This document shows, piece by piece, positions 63,527-64,000 of a stretch of 64,000 bases of DNA. The translations under genes were made by a program, and so were the position numbers. The DNA is taken from NCBI GenBank assembly GCA_963667455.2, contig CAXXFR010000026.1:124001-188000 (forward strand), written 5' to 3'. How positions within the stretch are numbered: the first letter of the stretch is position 1; each line of letters opens with the position of its first letter. The DNA comes from Bin55 sp963667455 (GTDB lineage: Bacteria; Pseudomonadota; Gammaproteobacteria; Pseudomonadales; Azotimanducaceae). The notes below the pieces were generated by a model. It searched no databases. It was not told the DNA's origin and saw only the letters and a list, made by a program, of their open reading frames with translations.

Positions 63527-63909
63527 AATGCCAAATTTCTTCTGCTCGCTTCTGTAGACCTAACATGTGCTGCATAGTATTACATGAGCAATAGAATAGA
63601 GCAAGCAAGATGAGAGCACATGAAGAGACAAGCTATCGGGATTGGACGCAGCACCGAGGGCACGCGTACCACACCCGCTGAAAAGGTGGACGCTTGGCTT
63701 CCGAACGTGCACACCGCCGTCGCGAATCTCAGCTTCCACATCGACTCCTGACGGCGAGTGTCAGTCACCTTGCGGCTTTGTCGAAGATCCGATACGCCTA
63801 AAGTGGGCTGTCATAGGTGCAGACGCGTGCACTTGATTAGTTTTGACTTGGCCGATCAGTCTGAACTGCTACACTCTCGGGTGCAGTTCATACTCTTTCT
63901 TCATATTCG
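63527..63909. other. Gene-free stretch
   Basis: About 380 bp without a supported gene. A TTGACT at 63843-63848 could be a -35 box, but no -10 box stands at a normal distance. Confidence 0.45.
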
Positions 63910-64000
63910 ATGGGTCTGTTTCTTATCGTTCTAAATGCTCCCAACCAAGACGTTGAGAGTCGAATCGATGGTCTCGCCAACGGTCACAAGCATCTCGACA
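63910..64000 (+). CDS. Start of a protein of unknown function (partial)
   Basis: From the ATG at 63910 an open frame runs to the window edge (MGLFLIVLNAPNQDVESRID and ten more residues). No ribosome site is clear. Too little is present to assign a family; it is listed because the frame is open to the end and the coding direction fits. Confidence 0.4.
   Translation, partial: MGLFLIVLNAPNQDVESRIDGLANGHKHLD

Noticed and set aside
1..64000. tRNA or rRNA genes
   Set aside because: I scanned for typical T-arm and anticodon-arm patterns in the intergenic stretches and saw none; a covariance-model search would settle it.

Overview
The window looks like a chromosomal segment of a gammaproteobacterium. 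The conserved genes (glnD, dapE, a gspN-gspC-gspD type II secretion block, plsB, rsmJ, tsaB, moeA, adk, relA, recO, era, rnc, yejABE) are typical of Gammaproteobacteria. The very large repeat-rich surface proteins, the thrombospondin-3/FG-GAP secreted proteins and a vanadium-haloperoxidase-like fusion suggest a marine or host-associated lifestyle. I cannot name a genus.

Layout. 1-10.4 kb is dense housekeeping: the end of glnD, dapE, gspN, gspC, gspD and plsB on +, rsmJ and tsaB on -, and moeA divergent from tsaB with starts only 10 bp apart. 10.4-12.8 kb (-) is a decayed defence-type patch: a MORC/MutL-like GHKL ATPase cut off inside its ATP site, an intact cytosine-5 DNA methyltransferase, and what looks like the N-terminal part of a subtilase-associated protein. 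12.8-19.2 kb (-) is rnc-era-recO-relA-adk behind a Cys-rich metal permease. RecO and RelA share a reading frame, and RelA is then broken by one extra base. 19.3-23.6 kb (-) has a VOC-like protein and a 1264-residue secreted metalloprotease.

23.7-28.4 kb is a toxin-antitoxin/defence island: a FitA antitoxin with a wrecked FitB toxin, a DprA-like gene, an intact AbiEi/AbiEii pair with two visible operator repeats, and a Panacea-domain antitoxin overlapping a small two-helix membrane protein (probable PanAT pair). 28.6-32.8 kb (-) is yejA-yejB-yejE without the yejF ATPase. 33.1-38.8 kb (+) and 45.5-53.4 kb (-) are two paralogous giant outer-membrane adhesins with cadherin/Ig-like repeats and a C-terminal beta-barrel.

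Between the adhesins lies a second accessory region. An IS3-family element with clear 25-bp ends and a GAC target duplication splits a gene whose rejoined C-terminus carries a PD-(D/E)XK-like motif. It is followed by a DUF1902-like protein, a protein with two GHKL ATPase domains, and an IS1182-like element inserted between the second adhesin's stop codon and its likely terminator hairpin.

54.1-64 kb carries poorly characterised genes: a C39-peptidase-like protein with a small partner, two tail-anchored coiled-coil proteins, an FG-GAP/UnbV/haloperoxidase fusion, a DUF4325-like STAS protein, a membrane-anchored PLD-like protein, a secreted EF-hand protein and the start of one more gene.

Working picture: the gsp genes may export the secreted metalloprotease and the haloperoxidase fusion, while the adhesins are probably self-anchored through their barrels. 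Single-base disruptions in plsB and relA, two insertion sequences and several gene stubs mean that either the genome is decaying or the assembly has indel errors; plsB and relA should be checked before they are called pseudogenes.
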